Shown here in pieces: positions 52,076-60,248 of a stretch of DNA of 64,000 nt. The DNA is from Oscillospiraceae bacterium. GTDB taxonomy: Bacteria; Bacillota; Clostridia; Saccharofermentanales; Saccharofermentanaceae. Made by a program: the position numbers and the translations under genes. How positions within the stretch are numbered: the stretch's first letter is position 1; each line of letters starts with the position of its first letter. The DNA lies in NCBI GenBank assembly GCA_902764825.1, contig CACWXL010000005.1, forward strand, positions 1 through 64,000, in the 5' to 3' direction. The notes under the pieces are model-generated. The model saw nothing but the letters and a program-made list of their open reading frames with translations. It was not told the DNA's origin and did no database searches.

Positions 52076-53458
52076 TTAAACTGATTTTGTCGAAATGAGC
52101 TTTTGGGCTTCAATAATCAAAGAGTCCTTATTATTGGGACATTCCCCGTCCAGATAGAGTTCGAAAAGCCGGGATAAGATCTCACCGACCATGGGACCTT
52201 CTTTCGCGCCCAGCGAAATAATGTCCTTTCCGCCGATAGCAAGATTTGTTATATCAAAGACCGCACCCGAAGCTTTGAGATCCTCAGATATGGCATTCAG
52301 CTCCTCCAGCCTCTTAAGGCGGTTCTGTCCCAAAGGTGAATGTGCGAGGATATCCGCTCTCTGCAGGACCTTAAGTTTATCAAGGATCTCCATGGGATAC
52401 TGACACATGAATCTGTGGACCTTTATCCTGTCAGGTTTAAGATAAGTATCGTGAAGTCTCACCAGAAGGCAGACATTGCTGACAAACTGTTTGGAGCATT
52501 TAAGTCCTGTAAGGACCCTCTCCGTGATGGCTTCACTTACGGCCGGATGGCCTTTCATATGACCTGTTCCGTTCTCAAGAACGAAGCATTCCGGCTTGCC
52601 CAGATCATGAAAGAGCGCTGCCATGGCAAGCTCAGGATCTCGTCCCTGACCTTCAACAAACGGTATCTCAGAAAGAACATCAAGCGTATGTTCCAGTACA
52701 TCCCTGTCGTGAAATTCCGATCTCTGATCAAAACCCCTGCATACAGCTATCTCCGGAATGATGACGCTCATCACCTTCCATCCGATCCTGATTGCCTGTG
52801 GCGCATACCTGCCGGTTACTATCCCTACGAGTTCAGAGGCGATCCTCTCGCCTGATATATTCTTTAATTCCCCGCAATGGGTCTCCATCGCATTAAGTGT
52901 TTCCGGTTCGATATCAAACCCCAAACGAGAACAGAACCTGATGCCTCTTAAGATCCTCAATGCGTCTTCCTCAAAGCGTTCTGCCGGATCTCCTACTGTT
53001 CTTATGATGTGCTTTGCGGCATCAGTCACTCCGCCTTCGGGATCATGGATAACACCATCGGCATCCATGTACATCGCATTTATAGTAAAGTCTCTTCGTC
53101 TGACATCTTCTTCGATCGATGTTTTGAAAGATACTTCGTCCGGTCTTCTCTGATCCGAATAAGAACCGTCTTCGCGGAAGGTCGTTACTTCGACATTGCC
53201 GTCCTCAGTTATGGCAGTCACCGTGCCGTGTTTTATTCCGTTATCGTAATGATCCAATCCTGCTCTTTTGAAGATCTCCAGAGTCTCTTCAGGTCTTGCG
53301 GAAGTAGCCACGTCATAGTCGTGAGGTTCCGTTCCCAAAACGATATCACGCACTGCGCCACCGGCCACGTAAGCCTTGTGGCCTTCGTTTTCGAGCAATC
53401 TCAAAATATTGCCCACATAATCAGGGATCCTTTTTTCTGTCTCAGGAACTTCTTTCAT
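52076..53458 (-). CDS. CCA tRNA nucleotidyltransferase (poly(A) polymerase family)
   Basis: This 460-residue enzyme adds or repairs the CCA end of tRNAs. The head has VAGGAVRDIVLGTEPHDYDVA with the two metal-binding Asp residues, then DGSYSDQRRP and a DFTINAMYM motif; the RNA-binding part includes EDALRILRGIRFCSRLGF. An HD-type domain (ALFHDLGKPECF; LLVRLHDTY) follows. The start ATG 53458 has no ribosome site, and a perfect TATAAT at 53466-53471 on the minus strand places the expected RNA start within a base or so of the ATG, so the mRNA may be leaderless. No other suitable start codon exists before the conserved head. It is divergent from the GH31 gene. Confidence 0.88.
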   Translation of the reverse strand: MKEVPETEKRIPDYVGNILRLLENEGHKAYVAGGAVRDIVLGTEPHDYDVATSARPEETLEIFKRAGLDHYDNGIKHGTVTAITEDGNVEVTTFREDGSYSDQRRPDEVSFKTSIEEDVRRRDFTINAMYMDADGVIHDPEGGVTDAAKHIIRTVGDPAERFEEDALRILRGIRFCSRLGFDIEPETLNAMETHCGELKNISGERIASELVGIVTGRYAPQAIRIGWKVMSVIIPEIAVCRGFDQRSEFHDRDVLEHTLDVLSEIPFVEGQGRDPELAMAALFHDLGKPECFVLENGTGHMKGHPAVSEAITERVLTGLKCSKQFVSNVCLLVRLHDTYLKPDRIKVHRFMCQYPMEILDKLKVLQRADILAHSPLGQNRLKRLEELNAISEDLKASGAVFDITNLAIGGKDIISLGAKEGPMVGEILSRLFELYLDGECPNNKDSLIIEAQKLISTKSV

Positions 53459-53594
53459 ATTTTAATTATAGCAGAGCAGGGTTGTTGCCGTGCGAATCGT
53501 CATATTCTTGAAATAATATATACGCACGTGTTTAGTTATAATGAATTTGTTTGATGTCAAACGTTCTTTATCTATTTTCATTTGGAGGGATAAT

Positions 53595-55886
53595 ATGTTC
53601 TTCACGAGAAAGCCTTATCAGATCGATTCCGTCTATTACGTCGACAACACATTAAGGATCGGCTGCGATTGCCAGGCGTTTTCAGAAACTCTCACCGGCT
53701 GTAAAGACTGCTTCAAGGATGCGAAAGGAAGGATCACCGTTTCCGTCTTCTCTCCTGCAAGCAACATAATCTCCATAAAGGTATTAAGCCATCACGCTGA
53801 ACCTAAGACAAAGGGTTATTCCGTAATAGAACTCTCTCCTTCCGGATTCGGAACGCTTGATGATTCAGGCGAATACTTCGTATTTAAGAGCGGACATCTT
53901 GAAGCAAGGATCAGCAAAAAGATCTTTGAGATCAAGTTCTTCTACTGCGGTACAGAACTTCTGAAACAGAACGCAAACATGCCGATCTACTACAAGACCG
54001 ACTCAGGTTCCGAGAGCTACTACACGCTTTCTTCGAACGCCATTCTCGGTGCTTCGGTCGATCTGAAGCCGAAGGAAAACATATACGGACTCGGCGGTGC
54101 CGGCGCTTCGATCATCCGCAACGGACAGATCGTTAAGTGCAACACGATCGAATCCAGAGCCGGCGCGGAGCACATTCCTTTCATCCTCTCCGGTTCCAGA
54201 TACGGCTTGTTCGTTAATACGAACCGCCCCGTCACCTTCGATGTCGGTTCCGACAGCGGCACCTTAAACTTCGAAGTTGAAGGCGAGGAATTGGAATACA
54301 GCATCATCGCAGGCGACACTTCCATGCAGATCCTTGAGATCTTCAGCCAGCTTAACGGTCGTATCCCTGCACTCTCATATTCTACAGGCGGTATCTCAGT
54401 CGCATTAAATGACGATGAGAAGCTGACCGCGCAGCAGATCCTTGATGCAGTAAAGAATGCAAGAGCAGCAGGCGTCAACATAAAGGAGCTCTGGATCGGA
54501 AACTCATGGCGTCCTGATTATGCTCCTTACGGCTTTACCTTTGACGCTGTCAGATTCCCGGATCCCGGCGGGTTTGCAAAGACAATTGCCGATATGGGTA
54601 TCATTCTCGGTCTGTCAGTAAATCCCTTCATATCCGAGAGAGCACCGGAATTCATCGAACTTCTGGACTCCGGTCTCCTTGTATCGTTCCCTGACGGCAG
54701 AGCTGTTCTCTGTGATGCCGAGAAGGGCGGCGTTGCCATGCTCGATCTCAACATTCCCGAAGCAAGGAGCTGGTTCATCAACGCATGTTCCGCACTTGCA
54801 AGAGAAGGCTTCTCTGTTTTCGAATCCAACTACACATATTCAATGACGCAGGCCTTCGAAAAAGCATGCGGCAAGCGTGATTATCTCTTAAACTTCACGA
54901 GCATCCTCAATTCCGCTTTGAGCGATGTATCCGCAAGAGAGCGCGGCCGCTACGGCTCATTCATAATCGCCGATTCCATAAGCTCAGGCGACCAGCAGTC
55001 ACCCTACAGCAATATCTACACTACGTTGAAGGCTGATTACTGCGATCTTAATGCTGCGATAAAGAATGCTGTCTCTTATGGTCTTACCGGCTTTGGCGGC
55101 CTCAACATCGATATTCCCGAACAGGAACTCAACGATCCCAGGCTCTTCGACCGCTATGTCGGGTTCGCTTCTTACGTTCCGCATTCCAGATTCAAGGGCA
55201 CATTGAGATTCCTTGAGAATGCAAGAACATTGGAATCGCTCAAGGCATTCTCCGCTATCAGAACAGGTCTTGCACCTTATAACTATTCAAGTCTTTGCGA
55301 GAGCGTAAAATACGGCACTCCCGTTATCAGGGCTATGTCACTTGAATTTACAGGAGATCCCGTTGCCGAGACGATCGATTCCCAATATATGCTCGGTGCA
55401 TCGCTCCTGGTAACGCCTGTTGTCACGCCCGGTGACAGTGTAAGAGTCTATATCCCTGCCGGCATATGGACTGACTTCATGACTCACGAGAAGATCCAGG
55501 GTCCCCGCTTTATCACACGCAAAGTTATTGCCAATTCCGTTCCGGTATTCGCACGTCCCAATTCGATCATCCCTACAAGGACGCCTGATTCCAACAGCGG
55601 CATCGGCTCACTCGACAACCTTACATTTACCTGCTTCGGCTTAAGTCAGGGCGCACCTGCCGCATGCGAGGTCTTCGCTGACGGCGGACAGGCATCAGGC
55701 ATAATCTCCGCTGAAGTATCAGGAAACAAGATCATTGTACGCACCCAGAATCTGGGCGGCACAAAGCATCTTATCCTCTCAGGGATCTTCAATGTGGTCG
55801 GACTGTCTGAATCAGTGCCGGAGAAGCTCAGCTACGGCACATCCATCGAATTCTTAAGCAACGAGCTCGTTATAAGCTTAGGCTAA
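53595..55886 (+). CDS. GH31-family protein with altered catalytic residues
   Basis: The 763-residue protein starts at ATG 53595, with GGAGGG upstream. It has the GH31 layout: beta-sandwich N-domain (to about 250), then a TIM-barrel with IKELWIGNSWRPDYAP, ILGLSVNPFISERAPEF and the nucleophile block GFSVFESNYTYSM. Active GH31 enzymes have Asp there (FKTDFGE-type motif); here the residue is Asn412. The acid/base region (IIADSISSGDQQ) also departs from the RSxxxGxQ pattern. C-terminal beta domains follow. It has no signal peptide and is likely cytosolic. It was derived from an alpha-glucosidase or alpha-xylosidase and is predicted to have lost hydrolysis or to be a sugar-binding protein. Confidence 0.75.
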   Translation: MFFTRKPYQIDSVYYVDNTLRIGCDCQAFSETLTGCKDCFKDAKGRITVSVFSPASNIISIKVLSHHAEPKTKGYSVIELSPSGFGTLDDSGEYFVFKSGHLEARISKKIFEIKFFYCGTELLKQNANMPIYYKTDSGSESYYTLSSNAILGASVDLKPKENIYGLGGAGASIIRNGQIVKCNTIESRAGAEHIPFILSGSRYGLFVNTNRPVTFDVGSDSGTLNFEVEGEELEYSIIAGDTSMQILEIFSQLNGRIPALSYSTGGISVALNDDEKLTAQQILDAVKNARAAGVNIKELWIGNSWRPDYAPYGFTFDAVRFPDPGGFAKTIADMGIILGLSVNPFISERAPEFIELLDSGLLVSFPDGRAVLCDAEKGGVAMLDLNIPEARSWFINACSALAREGFSVFESNYTYSMTQAFEKACGKRDYLLNFTSILNSALSDVSARERGRYGSFIIADSISSGDQQSPYSNIYTTLKADYCDLNAAIKNAVSYGLTGFGGLNIDIPEQELNDPRLFDRYVGFASYVPHSRFKGTLRFLENARTLESLKAFSAIRTGLAPYNYSSLCESVKYGTPVIRAMSLEFTGDPVAETIDSQYMLGASLLVTPVVTPGDSVRVYIPAGIWTDFMTHEKIQGPRFITRKVIANSVPVFARPNSIIPTRTPDSNSGIGSLDNLTFTCFGLSQGAPAACEVFADGGQASGIISAEVSGNKIIVRTQNLGGTKHLILSGIFNVVGLSESVPEKLSYGTSIEFLSNELVISLG

Positions 55887-56843
55887 GGGAACCGAATCAA
55901 AGAAGCCGATAAGATCTTTAAAATACTCTTCCTTCACGGGCTCATTCTGGATCTCGTGACGGTAAGGGCCGTAGCTCTTTGACTTCAGATTTGCGCCTGC
56001 ATCCTTCATCCTGGCGATGACCTTTTCGACACCTTCGGCGTAGCTTCCTACAGGATCATCATCACCGTAAGTAAAGAAGCAGGGACGGTCAGGGATAAGC
56101 GCATACGCTTCTTCGCTCTGCATGAACCCGATAAGCCCGAACAGAGTCTTGAAGCCTTCGCCCGTAAAGTAGAATCCGCACATCGGATCGTCGATATACT
56201 TCTGAACCTCTTCCGGAACGGTGGACAGCCAGTCGTAGCTCGTCTTCGGGTCCTTGATACGCTTTGTATAACTTCCGAAAGCAATGAGGCTTAAGAGCTT
56301 GTTCTTTTTCCTGGCCCCTCCGAAAACGCAAGCGGTGCTTGCAAGGAATTTGCCCATGCCGACGGCGGGATTGGGACCCATTGTCGATGAGAAAACAAAA
56401 CCGTCAAATCTTCTGCTGTATCTCGGCGTCGAAAAGATCGATCTTACAACAAATGAACCCATCGAGTGTCCGTAAAGGATATATTTGAGACCTTCTCTGC
56501 CGAAGCGCTCGACTGCATATTCGTGAAGCCCCATCTCATCCGTAAGGATCACCTTCCATGCGTCTTTTACGCCGCCGAAGTAACCCTTGGGGTATCCGGC
56601 ATCCTTATTGAGATAATATGTCTGGCCGTGTCCTGCCATGTCCATTCCGCAGACATGGTAGCCTGCCTCATTGAACTTTTGGATCATCTCTTCGTAGCGC
56701 TCCAGATATTCTGCCATTCCGTGGCAGATCTGAACGACGCCTTTTATCTCGGGAGCTGATGACGGATAAAAGAATCCGGCAATCTTAAATCCTTTTCCGA
56801 TCGAACTTACGAATTCTTTTCTCTCGGGATTAAGTAATGACAT
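55878..56843 (-). CDS. Alpha/beta hydrolase, monoacylglycerol-lipase type
   Basis: The 321-residue protein has the monoacylglycerol-lipase-like pattern: VQICHGMAEYLERYEEMIQ, GMDMAGHGQTY, catalytic Ser in LYGHSMGSFVVRS, Asp in FTYGDDDPVGSY and His in YGPYRHEIQNE. It should hydrolyse lipid or other esters in the cytosol. The ATG has AAGGAGG upstream and lies 11 bases after the zinc-peptidase gene, with which it is probably cotranscribed. Its 3' end overlaps the last nine bases of the convergent GH31 gene. The physiological substrate is unknown. Confidence 0.85.
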   Translation of the reverse strand: MSLLNPERKEFVSSIGKGFKIAGFFYPSSAPEIKGVVQICHGMAEYLERYEEMIQKFNEAGYHVCGMDMAGHGQTYYLNKDAGYPKGYFGGVKDAWKVILTDEMGLHEYAVERFGREGLKYILYGHSMGSFVVRSIFSTPRYSRRFDGFVFSSTMGPNPAVGMGKFLASTACVFGGARKKNKLLSLIAFGSYTKRIKDPKTSYDWLSTVPEEVQKYIDDPMCGFYFTGEGFKTLFGLIGFMQSEEAYALIPDRPCFFTYGDDDPVGSYAEGVEKVIARMKDAGANLKSKSYGPYRHEIQNEPVKEEYFKDLIGFFDSVPLA

Positions 56844-56854
56844 AAGGGGCCTCC

Positions 56855-57592
56855 TTATCTTCTCCTTCTGCCTCTCATAAGCAGGAGTCTCATAAGTGTC
56901 AGTGCAGCACTCGCAAGTGCCACGGCGTATGTGTCACCTGCTGCCCAGAGCACGCTCCTGGCAGCCTTATACTGATCGTCAGATACCCACCCGAATTCCT
57001 TCATGGCCTTGAGGCCTCTTCTGCTCGCGTCACGCTCGATCGGGAGTGTGACCAGATAGAATATAAATACTACTGAATAAAGAACTATGCCTAAGGTGCT
57101 GATATAGTAACCCATATTGCTCATCTCAAGGCTTTTTGCTGCATACATGATGACAACGCCGATTATCGCGATCCAGACACTGATCTTCGATGTGATGCCC
57201 GCGATCGGAGCGATTATCTGACGCACCTTATAGAGTGCCATGCTCGAATGTGCCTGACATGCATGTCCGCATTCATGTGCGGCAACGGCAACTGCAGTAA
57301 TCGAATTCCTGCCGTAAGTAGTCTCTGAAAGATTGATCGTCTCTTCCTTCGGATTATAGTTATCGGTCATCTCGCCGCTTGTTGCCTGAATGGTTACGCC
57401 ATAGACCTCATTTGATGAGAGCATCTCCCGGACGCAGGTGTTGGCGTCCTTGCCGCTTGCAACCGGAACATTGCTGTATTTTTTAACCAACCTGTTAAGT
57501 CTTCCCCTTACGATAAGGCTCCAGATCATGATAGCGATGGCAAAAATATAGAATAAGAAACTGTAATCCCCAAGATTATAAAACCAGTACAT
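56855..57592 (-). CDS. Membrane zinc metallopeptidase (PF04298-type)
   Basis: A 245-residue protein with an N-terminal span, HEXXH in AAHECGHACQAHS, the sequence ETINLSETTYGRNSITAVAVA that precedes it in this family, and three or four further spans. The family is a poorly studied group of membrane zinc peptidases (YugP-like). The metal ligands are His and His of HEXXH plus a downstream Glu or Asp that I cannot pinpoint. It starts with AGGAGG and is followed by the alpha/beta hydrolase gene 11 bases later. A role in membrane protein quality control is inferred only from related proteins. Confidence 0.85.
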   Translation of the reverse strand: MYWFYNLGDYSFLFYIFAIAIMIWSLIVRGRLNRLVKKYSNVPVASGKDANTCVREMLSSNEVYGVTIQATSGEMTDNYNPKEETINLSETTYGRNSITAVAVAAHECGHACQAHSSMALYKVRQIIAPIAGITSKISVWIAIIGVVIMYAAKSLEMSNMGYYISTLGIVLYSVVFIFYLVTLPIERDASRRGLKAMKEFGWVSDDQYKAARSVLWAAGDTYAVALASAALTLMRLLLMRGRRRR

Positions 57593-57750
57593 GTCGTCCT
57601 CCTTATTCTTATCAGAGTGCTCTTATGTGAATATTCTATCACCTTTCCGCAGCAGATTTCACTCACGGGAAGATGCCGCTTCTTTAAATTGATTTTTATT
57701 TAATTTTCCATACAATAAGAAACAATAATAAAAATTAATGAATTTTTATA

Positions 57751-57779
57751 TTGCCACGGTGCCTGCTGTTTGGTATGCT
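57751..57779 (+). promoter_or_regulatory. Promoter of the nfn operon
   Basis: TTGCCA (57751-57756) and TATGCT (57774-57779) have a 17-base spacer. Transcription would start near 57786, just before the 8-base inverted repeat. Confidence 0.55.
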
Positions 57780-57797
57780 ACCATACAAGTAGGACCC

Positions 57798-57826
57798 ATG
57801 AACGGATCCTTTGCGTAACCGTTCAT
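57798..57826 (+). promoter_or_regulatory. Inverted repeat in the nfn leader next to the ribosome site
   Basis: ATGAACGG (57798-57805) and CCGTTCAT (57819-57826) are a perfect eight-base inverted repeat with a 13-base loop, ending one base before AAGGAGG. It could act as an operator or an RNA hairpin that affects ribosome access. Confidence 0.45.
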
Positions 57827-57843
57827 TAAGGAGGATTAAGGAT

Positions 57844-58722
57844 ATGTTTGAGATCATTACCAAGAAGATGCTTGGCCCCAAAGTCTTTCTGATGGAAATA
57901 ATGGCTCCCATGGTTGCGAAAAAAGCCATGCCCGGCCAGTTCCTGATCGTAAGGGCTGATAAGGACGGCGAGAGGATCCCTCTTACCGTTTGCGACTTTG
58001 ACAGGGATACGGGCATCATTACTATCGTTTACCAGACAGTCGGCGCTGAGACCGAGAGAATGAGCAGAATGAATGAGGGCGAATGCTTTGCAGACGTCGT
58101 AGGTCCTCTCGGAAATCCCTCTGACCTCGTTGATCTCCCCATAGAAGAACTCAAAGCTAAGAAGATCTTATTCATCGCAGGCGGTGTCGGAACCGCTCCC
58201 GTCTATAACCAGCTCAAGTGGCTCCACGACAACGGTGTCGAGGTCGACTGCATCCAGGGCGCAAGGACCAAGGAACTCCTTATCTTCGAAGACGAGATGA
58301 AGGCTGTCACAAAGAATCTGTATTTCGCAACTGACGACGGCTCCTACGGAATCCACGGCAACGTATGTGTAGCGCTCCAGAAGCTCTGGGATGAGGGCGT
58401 CCGCTACGATCACTGCGTAGTCATAGGACCCGTCATCATGATGAAGTTTGCATGCCAGCTCACAAAGCAGCTCGGCATCCCCACGGTCGTTTCCATGAAC
58501 ACCATCATGGTCGACGGCACCGGCATGTGCGGCGCCTGCAGGCTTTTAGTAGGCGGCGAAGTAAAGTTCGCCTGCGTTGACGGACCTGAATTCGACGGAC
58601 ATGCCGTTGATTTCGACCAGGCGCTGCAGCGTTCACGCCTCTACAAGACACAGGAAGGCGAGCTTATGTTAAGGCTCACCGAAGGCGACACCCACAGCGG
58701 CGGCTGCGGAATGTGCTCATAA
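57844..58722 (+). CDS. nfnA: Ferredoxin--NADP+ reductase subunit alpha (NfnA-like, [2Fe-2S]/FAD)
   Basis: A 292-residue protein of the dihydroorotate-dehydrogenase electron-transfer subunit type. The FAD domain has PGQFLIVRADKDGERIPLT; the NAD(P) domain has LFIAGGVGTAPVYNQLKWL; the [2Fe-2S] site is CGACRLLVGGEVKFACVDG, and a C-terminal GGCGMCS is seen. With the following gene it forms the electron-bifurcating NADH-dependent reduced ferredoxin:NADP+ oxidoreductase. The start is ATG 57844 with AAGGAGG; a TTG-based longer frame lies within an inverted repeat and is rejected. The next gene starts 13 bases later. Confidence 0.88.
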   Translation: MFEIITKKMLGPKVFLMEIMAPMVAKKAMPGQFLIVRADKDGERIPLTVCDFDRDTGIITIVYQTVGAETERMSRMNEGECFADVVGPLGNPSDLVDLPIEELKAKKILFIAGGVGTAPVYNQLKWLHDNGVEVDCIQGARTKELLIFEDEMKAVTKNLYFATDDGSYGIHGNVCVALQKLWDEGVRYDHCVVIGPVIMMKFACQLTKQLGIPTVVSMNTIMVDGTGMCGACRLLVGGEVKFACVDGPEFDGHAVDFDQALQRSRLYKTQEGELMLRLTEGDTHSGGCGMCS

Positions 58723-58735
58723 GGGGGATAAGATA

Positions 58736-60130
58736 ATGGAATTTGATGTAATGAAGAAAGTACCGGTCGCTGAACAGGATCCTCAGATCCGTGCCACAAA
58801 CTTCGACGAGGTCTGTCTCGGCTATACAAAGGAAGAAGCGGTTCTGGAAGCATCCCGCTGCCTTAACTGCAAGAATGCCCGCTGCATGCAGGGATGCCCC
58901 GTATCGATCAACATACCGGGCTTCATTTCAAAGGTTAAGGATGGAGACATCGAGGGCGCATATAATGTCATCTCCCTCTCCTCTTCACTTCCTGCGGTAT
59001 GCGGCCGTGTATGCCCTCAGGAGACTCAGTGCGAGGCTCAGTGCATAAGAGGAGTTAAGGGTGAAGCAGTATCCATCGGACGTCTCGAGAGATTCGTCGC
59101 TGACTCCGCAAAGGAAATGGGCATCAAGCCTCAGCTTCCTTCAGACATGGTAAAGAAGGGTAAGAAAGTAGCAGTCATCGGTGCAGGTCCTTCAGGACTC
59201 ACCTGTGCAGGCGACCTTGCCAAGATGGGTTATGACGTAACGATCTTCGAAGCTCTGCACAAGGCAGGCGGCGTTCTCGTTTACGGTATCCCCGAATTCC
59301 GTCTCCCCAAGGAGAAGGTAGTTGCAAAGGAAGTCGAGAATATTAAGGAATTGGGCGTAAAGATCGTGACTGACGCAGTCATAGGACGTTCGCTTACAAT
59401 CGATGATCTTTTCGAGAACGAGGGATTCTCAGCAGTATTCATCGGATCCGGCGCCGGACTTCCCCGCTTCATGAATATTCCCGGCGAGCAGGCCCTGGGC
59501 GTGTTCTCCGCTAACGAATACCTCACGAGATCGAACCTCATGGGCGCTTTCTCACCCGATTCCAGAACACCTATCATGAGAGCCAAGAAGGCTGTTATCG
59601 TAGGCGGCGGAAATGTTGCCATGGACGCAGCACGTACCGCAAAGAGACTCGGAGCTGAGGTCCACGTTGTTTACAGAAGATCAGAGGCCGAGCTCCCTGC
59701 CCGTGCCGAAGAAGTACATCACGCAAAAGAGGAAGGCATTATCTTCGACCTCCTTACAAACCCTGTCGAGATCGTTGCTGATGAGAACGGCTGGGTAAAG
59801 GGCTGCACATGCATCCGCATGGAACTTGGTGAGCCTGACGCATCCGGCAGAAGATCACCTGTGCCGGTCGAAGGTTCTGAATTTACTATCGACTGCGATG
59901 CGGTCATCATGTCACTCGGCACATCACCTAACCCTCTTATCAAGAAGACGACGGAAGGCCTTGAGGTCAATAAGCGCGGCGGCATAATCGTCAATGAAGC
60001 TGAGATGACATCAAGAGCCGGTGTTTTCGCAGGCGGTGACGCTGTAACGGGCGCTGCAACGGTTATCCTTGCTATGGGTGCCGGAAAAGCTGCCGCAAAG
60101 GGCATCGACGAGTATCTTTCAAAGCAGTAA
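58736..60130 (+). CDS. nfnB: Glutamate-synthase small-subunit-like oxidoreductase (NfnB/GltD-like)
   Basis: The 464-residue flavoprotein begins with a two-cluster [4Fe-4S] domain (ASRCLNCKNARCMQGCPVSINIP; GRVCPQETQCEAQC) and continues with FAD binding VIGAGPSGLTCAGDL, GGVLVYGIPEFRLPKE, and NADP binding VVGGGNVAMDAA-type (VIVGGGNVAMDAARTAKRLG). Such proteins are the small subunits of glutamate synthase or the B subunit of Nfn. With NfnA immediately upstream and no glutamate synthase large subunit nearby, the Nfn role is more likely: moving electrons among ferredoxin, NADH and NADPH. A terminator follows. It starts with AGGGGGA and is cytosolic. Confidence 0.9.
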   Translation: MEFDVMKKVPVAEQDPQIRATNFDEVCLGYTKEEAVLEASRCLNCKNARCMQGCPVSINIPGFISKVKDGDIEGAYNVISLSSSLPAVCGRVCPQETQCEAQCIRGVKGEAVSIGRLERFVADSAKEMGIKPQLPSDMVKKGKKVAVIGAGPSGLTCAGDLAKMGYDVTIFEALHKAGGVLVYGIPEFRLPKEKVVAKEVENIKELGVKIVTDAVIGRSLTIDDLFENEGFSAVFIGSGAGLPRFMNIPGEQALGVFSANEYLTRSNLMGAFSPDSRTPIMRAKKAVIVGGGNVAMDAARTAKRLGAEVHVVYRRSEAELPARAEEVHHAKEEGIIFDLLTNPVEIVADENGWVKGCTCIRMELGEPDASGRRSPVPVEGSEFTIDCDAVIMSLGTSPNPLIKKTTEGLEVNKRGGIIVNEAEMTSRAGVFAGGDAVTGAATVILAMGAGKAAAKGIDEYLSKQ

Positions 60131-60153
60131 GCTTATAATCGGCTGTTTATTAT

Positions 60154-60180
60154 GGGCGTCCTTAACAGGGCGCCCTTTTT
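60154..60180 (+). terminator. Rho-independent terminator of the nfn operon
   Basis: An eight-base stem GGGCGTCC/GGGCGCCC (60154-60161 with 60168-60175; one T-G pair) and six-base loop are followed by T5. It lies 23 bases after the nfnB stop. Confidence 0.85.
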
Positions 60181-60188
60181 ATGTCTGC

Positions 60189-60222
60189 GAAAAAAAAGCC
60201 CGCACTCTAAACGGGTGCGGGC
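60189..60222 (-). terminator. Rho-independent terminator of the PGK-TPI gene
   Basis: On the minus strand GCCCGCAC and GTGCGGGC (60198-60205 and 60215-60222 on plus) form an eight-base stem, followed by T8. The gene's stop is at 60249, so two terminators stand back to back here. Confidence 0.88.
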
Positions 60223-60248
60223 CATAAACTGATCTGTTTTAATTCAAC

